A stretch of DNA of 64,000 bases from JANRLF01 sp033762815. GTDB taxonomy: Bacteria; Bacteroidota; Bacteroidia; Chitinophagales; CAIOSU01. Shown in pieces: positions 60,559 to 64,000 of the stretch. The translations under genes and the position numbers were made by a program. Each line of letters opens with the position of its first letter. Positions within the stretch are counted from its first letter, which is position 1. The notes beneath the pieces are model-generated. The model did no database searches and had not been told where the DNA came from. It saw only the letters and a list, made by a program, of their open reading frames with translations. The stretch spans positions 124,001 to 188,000 of the forward strand of contig JANRLF010000003.1 in the NCBI GenBank assembly GCA_033762815.1. The letters run 5' to 3'.

Positions 60559-61542
60559 TTGATCCGCCTGCTGAACAATAACCAACCTTTTTTGGTGCTG
60601 CTGTTACTGGCATACGCCGTGTTGTTCAATCTCGTGCTTTTCACCGACCCTAGTTTTACCGTACCTGAAACCGATTTTCCTTTCAGCAAATGGCTATTCG
60701 AACATTTGAATATTAGCTATAATGCCATTACGGCTATATCCATTGCTTTGGTGTTTATTCAGGCACTGATGATTACCCAAATACTGAACGATATCAAGTT
60801 CTTTAACAAATCCACTTATGTGCCGGGGGTAATTTACATTGTAATGGCCAGTATGTTTAGGGAGTTTTTGTTTCTAAGCCCAGTATTGATTGCCAATACC
60901 TTCATCATCCTCACCTTTGGCCGTTTGTTCAGCATGTACAGGCAGCATTCGGCGTTTAAGGAAGTTTATGATACGGGTTTATTGATAGGCATCAGTACTT
61001 TGATTTATTTCCCCTCCGTGGTATTATTCATTGCCATGTTGATAGCATTGGGCCTGTTGCGCTCATTTATTTGGCGTGAATGGTTGGTGGGGTTTTTTGG
61101 CCTTATCACGCCTTATTATCTGGCTTTTGTGGGCCTTTTCCTATCAGGGGGCTTGAAGAAGTTTATTGATTACCAATTTGGTAGCGTACTATATGGCTTT
61201 AATTCAGGTATCGAATTCAGCTTGCCGGTGCAGATACTGGGGGGAATAATGGTTATGCTCTTTATAGGTTCCTTTTTCGTATTCCAGAACAACTATTTAA
61301 AAAGCCCCATACAGGTGCGTAAGTATTTGGTGCTCACCGCATGGATGCTTATCCTACTTTCGGTGTCATTTCTATTCAAGTACACCATGTCGCTGAACCA
61401 TTTTCTGATAATTACTGTACCTTTGTCATTGGTCATATCATATTTTATATTGAACGTAAAACGATGGTATGTAGCCGAAGTGGTGCATGCAATGTTGATG
61501 ATAACAGTATTGGTTTTTCAGCACTTTCCCATAAAGAAATAG
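60559..61542 (+). CDS. DUF6427-like membrane protein
   Basis: A 327-residue protein with about nine hydrophobic segments (QPFLVLLLLAYAVLFNLVLF, PVLIANTFIILTFGRLFSMY, GLITPYYLAFVGLFLSGG, HFLIITVPLSLVISYFILN). The pattern and the neighbouring purine-biosynthesis gene fit DUF6427. It begins with TTG two bases after the previous stop; no better start is seen. Its stop is 7 bp before purQ. Function unknown. Confidence 0.7.
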   Translation: MIRLLNNNQPFLVLLLLAYAVLFNLVLFTDPSFTVPETDFPFSKWLFEHLNISYNAITAISIALVFIQALMITQILNDIKFFNKSTYVPGVIYIVMASMFREFLFLSPVLIANTFIILTFGRLFSMYRQHSAFKEVYDTGLLIGISTLIYFPSVVLFIAMLIALGLLRSFIWREWLVGFFGLITPYYLAFVGLFLSGGLKKFIDYQFGSVLYGFNSGIEFSLPVQILGGIMVMLFIGSFFVFQNNYLKSPIQVRKYLVLTAWMLILLSVSFLFKYTMSLNHFLIITVPLSLVISYFILNVKRWYVAEVVHAMLMITVLVFQHFPIKK

Positions 61543-61549
61543 GTAGCTT

Positions 61550-62257
61550 ATGAAATTTGGAGTGGTAATATTTCCGGGTAGCAACTGCGATAGGGACATG
61601 ATACATGTGCTGCAGGATGTGATGGGCTTTGATGTAAAACCCCTGTGGCACAAGGAGGAAAAACTAGCAGGGTTTACTTCCAGCGATTGTATCGTTTTGC
61701 CCGGTGGCTTTTCCTATGGCGATTATCTGCGTTCAGGTGCCATCGCCCGCTTTTCGCCCATTATGGACTCGGTTATCCGTTTTGCCAATGAAGGCGGTAC
61801 GGTAATGGGCATTTGCAATGGTTTTCAAATTCTTTGTGAGGCAGGCCTTTTGCCTGGGGCATTGTTACGTAACAAAAACCAGCAATTCATTTGCGACAAT
61901 ATTTACATCAAGGCCGAACACGCTGACACCCGTTTCACCAATGCGGTACCTATGGGCAAAGCATTGAAAATACCCATTGCGCATGCCGAGGGCAGGTATT
62001 TTGCCGATGAAACCACACTAAAGGAACTTTATAGCAACAATCAAGTTTTGTTTAAGTACTGCGATAGCCAAGGCAATGTGACCGAAGAGGCGAATGTGAA
62101 TGGGGCATTGGACAATATTGCTGGTATCTGCAACGCGAGCAAAAATGTATTCGGTATGATGCCCCACCCAGAAAGGGCATCGGAGATGGTGCTGGGCAAT
62201 ACGGATGGGCTGTATATTTTTGAATCGCTGAAAGAAAGTATATTCCAACATGCTTAA
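61550..62257 (+). CDS. purQ: Phosphoribosylformylglycinamidine synthase, glutaminase subunit
   Basis: A 235-residue class I glutamine amidotransferase that supplies ammonia to PurL in purine synthesis. Seen: KFGVVIFPGSNCDRDM at the N-terminus, VLPGGFSYGDYLRSGAIARFS, nucleophile Cys89 in MGICNGFQILCEAGLLPGAL, and MMPHPERAS with the catalytic His and Glu. No purL or purS is adjacent; a stand-alone PurQ implies a separate small-type PurL. Confidence 0.95.
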   Translation: MKFGVVIFPGSNCDRDMIHVLQDVMGFDVKPLWHKEEKLAGFTSSDCIVLPGGFSYGDYLRSGAIARFSPIMDSVIRFANEGGTVMGICNGFQILCEAGLLPGALLRNKNQQFICDNIYIKAEHADTRFTNAVPMGKALKIPIAHAEGRYFADETTLKELYSNNQVLFKYCDSQGNVTEEANVNGALDNIAGICNASKNVFGMMPHPERASEMVLGNTDGLYIFESLKESIFQHA

Positions 62258-62286
62258 AAACCGCTGGTTCAATCTCTAGTGCCCCG

Positions 62287-64000
62287 ATGAAGTATTTTCT
62301 CTCTCTTTTCCTCCTCTTTTTCAGTACGCTTGTAAAGGCGCAATTTGGTTTTGGCGGGCTTGGCGGCAGCCAAGAGCCTTTGAACCCCGTCACCTGGAAG
62401 TTCAGTTACGATACGGTCAAGGGCAAGCCCGATGAAATCATTTTGCACTTCGATGCCAAGCTGGACGAGCATTGGTATATCTACTCACAATTCCTTGGCC
62501 CAGGCGATATTGAGCCTACACAAATCATTATTGAAGAGGGAAAGGTGAGTAAAATTGGTAAACCCACGGAGAGTGGTGACAAGCCTACTGATTACTTTGA
62601 TGAAATCATGGAGCAGCAGGTGAAGAAGTATTACAACTTTGCCCGCTTCTCACAACGTTACAAGATACTGGACTTTTCAAAGCCTCTTGTAGGGTATATC
62701 CAGTCGCAAACCTGCAATGAGTCTTGCATCCCTACCACCCACGACTTTAAGCTCGATGTGGCTTTTCTGGCCAAGCGGTTACCACTGACCACGAGTATCG
62801 ATACCGCCCAAACAGCAGTAATACCTATTGATACCATAGCGCAAAGTACACCTACAGGCAGCAATCCTCAAAAAAGTGAAGACCCTTTAAACTTGCCGAC
62901 CATCGGTATGGCTTCCAATGTGGCCTGTGAAGGTACAGTGGCGGAAACGCCAGTAGCCGATAAAGGCTTGCTCACTATCTTTTTTCTTGGGTTTATCGGC
63001 GGCTTATTGGCTTTGATAACCCCCTGTGTGTTTCCCATGATTCCGCTAACGGTGAGCTTTTTCACGAAAGGAAGTAATGACAGGCGGAAAGGTGTTTATA
63101 AAGCGGCCCTGTATGGCTTTTTTATTCTTTTGATTTATGTACTGCTTAGTGTGCCCTTCCATGTTTTGGATGGGGTGAATCCTAACATCCTGAACGAGAT
63201 ATCGACCAGTGCATGGCTCAACTTGGCATTCTTTGTCATCTTCATTCTATTTGCCTTTTCTTTCTTCGGATATTTTGAAATTACCCTTCCCAGCGGCTTC
63301 ACCAATAAGATTGATTCCGCATCGGATGTAGGTGGTATGATAGGCATCTTTTTCATGGCGCTGACCTTGGCACTGGTTTCGTTTTCCTGCACCGGCCCCA
63401 TATTGGGTTCCTTATTGGGCCTTACCGCCGAAGGGGGCACTTCCGCCATGGAATTGACGGCAGGCATGGCAGGCTTTGGCTTGGCACTGGCATTGCCGTT
63501 TGCCCTCTTTGCTGCCTTCCCAGGATGGCTTAAAAACCTGCCAAAGTCAGGTGGCTGGCTCAATAGCGTAAAAGTGGTCATTGCTTTTGTTGAAATAGCT
63601 TTGGCTTTTAAATTCCTCTCCACAGCCGATTTGGTGATGCACTGGGGCCTTTTAAAAAGGGAAGTTTTCTTTGCCATATGGGTAATTTGCGGTCTCGGTA
63701 TAACATTATATCTCTTCGGCTATATTCGCTTTCCGCATGATAGTCCTATCAGGATGTTAGGCCGTCGTTATCCTGATGGCAGCCCCATAAAAAAATTGGG
63801 CCGTGGTCGCATTGCAGTGGGCATACTCACCTTGGTTTTTACGGCTTATATTGCCCCGGGCGTAACGAATACGGAGTATGCCAATGTTCCCTTGGTAAGT
63901 GGGTTCCCGCCCCCCATGTATTATAGCATTTATGAGCGCGAAACCCAATGCCCACTTGACTTGGACTGCAACAAAAATGATTTTGAAGCCGCATTGAAGA
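62287..64000 (+). CDS. Thiol:disulfide interchange protein DsbD-like (C-terminus outside window)
   Basis: 571 residues visible. A signal peptide (YFLSLFLLFFSTLVKA) is followed by an N-terminal DsbD-alpha-like domain with Cys143 and Cys147 in QTCNESC. A CcdA-like membrane domain follows, carrying the redox Cys pair in LITPCVFPMIPLTVSFF and VSFSCTGPILGSLLGL. The expected C-terminal thioredoxin-like domain is cut off. It should pass electrons from cytoplasmic thioredoxin to periplasmic partners. ATG 62287 follows the purQ stop by 29 bp. Confidence 0.9.
   Translation, partial: MKYFLSLFLLFFSTLVKAQFGFGGLGGSQEPLNPVTWKFSYDTVKGKPDEIILHFDAKLDEHWYIYSQFLGPGDIEPTQIIIEEGKVSKIGKPTESGDKPTDYFDEIMEQQVKKYYNFARFSQRYKILDFSKPLVGYIQSQTCNESCIPTTHDFKLDVAFLAKRLPLTTSIDTAQTAVIPIDTIAQSTPTGSNPQKSEDPLNLPTIGMASNVACEGTVAETPVADKGLLTIFFLGFIGGLLALITPCVFPMIPLTVSFFTKGSNDRRKGVYKAALYGFFILLIYVLLSVPFHVLDGVNPNILNEISTSAWLNLAFFVIFILFAFSFFGYFEITLPSGFTNKIDSASDVGGMIGIFFMALTLALVSFSCTGPILGSLLGLTAEGGTSAMELTAGMAGFGLALALPFALFAAFPGWLKNLPKSGGWLNSVKVVIAFVEIALAFKFLSTADLVMHWGLLKREVFFAIWVICGLGITLYLFGYIRFPHDSPIRMLGRRYPDGSPIKKLGRGRIAVGILTLVFTAYIAPGVTNTEYANVPLVSGFPPPMYYSIYERETQCPLDLDCNKNDFEAALK

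Overview
The window comes from a chromosome of the phylum Bacteroidota. This rests on gliding-motility transporter genes (gldA-gldF-gldG), two proteins with type IX secretion (T9SS) C-terminal sorting signals, Bacteroidota-typical families (DUF4175, DUF4270, DUF5686, DUF2452, DUF4340, DUF6427), and promoters of the TTTG/TAnnTTTG type instead of sigma-70 TTGACA/TATAAT. Gene density is high, with 4-bp stop/start overlaps and tail-to-tail overlaps. I cannot place it below phylum.

Layout. 1-9.6 kb: DUF4175 protein (cut by the window start), a peptide-binding lipoprotein, exonuclease III, a DUF5686 outer-membrane protein, an S9 peptidase, recA and nth. 9.7-10.4 kb: a composite repeat (arm A). 10.5-14.5 kb: a flavin monooxygenase / aldo-keto reductase / sodium symporter cassette. 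14.7-20.7 kb: PhnA-like protein, XRE regulator, gcvH, Na+/H+ antiporter, Glu/Leu-type dehydrogenase, a tandem pair of EGF-like lipoproteins, a small membrane protein and a HIT protein. 20.8-25.1 kb: a surface-polysaccharide operon (O-antigen-ligase-like protein plus three glycosyltransferases). 25.2-29.2 kb: ECF sigma factor with anti-sigma factor, a passenger-less T9SS-signal protein, a quinone oxidoreductase, and a small membrane/regulator operon. 29.2-36.9 kb: glgA-like/DUF4270/glmS operon divergent from panC-panD-flippase-rfaE2, then a T9SS cargo protein. 37.1 kb: tRNA-Phe.

37.2-40.4 kb is the accessory part. It is an AT-rich run of small acidic genes, all on the minus strand, three of them paralogous. 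Several are immediately preceded by a headless C-terminal coding fragment whose upstream edge is one of two short repeats. This looks like a decayed array of orphan toxin-tip/immunity cassettes. 40.4-41.1 kb is arm B, an inverted copy of arm A. The two arms (668 and 673 bp) enclose about 30 kb. Each arm has two arrays of exactly nine 11-bp units.

41.2-64 kb: secreted hydrolase, sterol-desaturase-family enzyme, the gldAFG-DUF4340-DUF2452 operon, a hexuronate-type MFS transporter, YtxH protein, small lipoprotein, NifU-like protein, SDR epimerase, a peptide ABC-transporter operon (two binding lipoproteins and two permeases, no ATPase), two linked proteins of unknown role, purQ, and the start of a DsbD-type thiol:disulfide reductase.

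The most unusual signals are the inverted composite element with its 9 x 11-bp arrays, and the orphan toxin/immunity-like array beside tRNA-Phe. Everything here was read by eye; family names are from recognition of motifs and overall sequence, not from searches.
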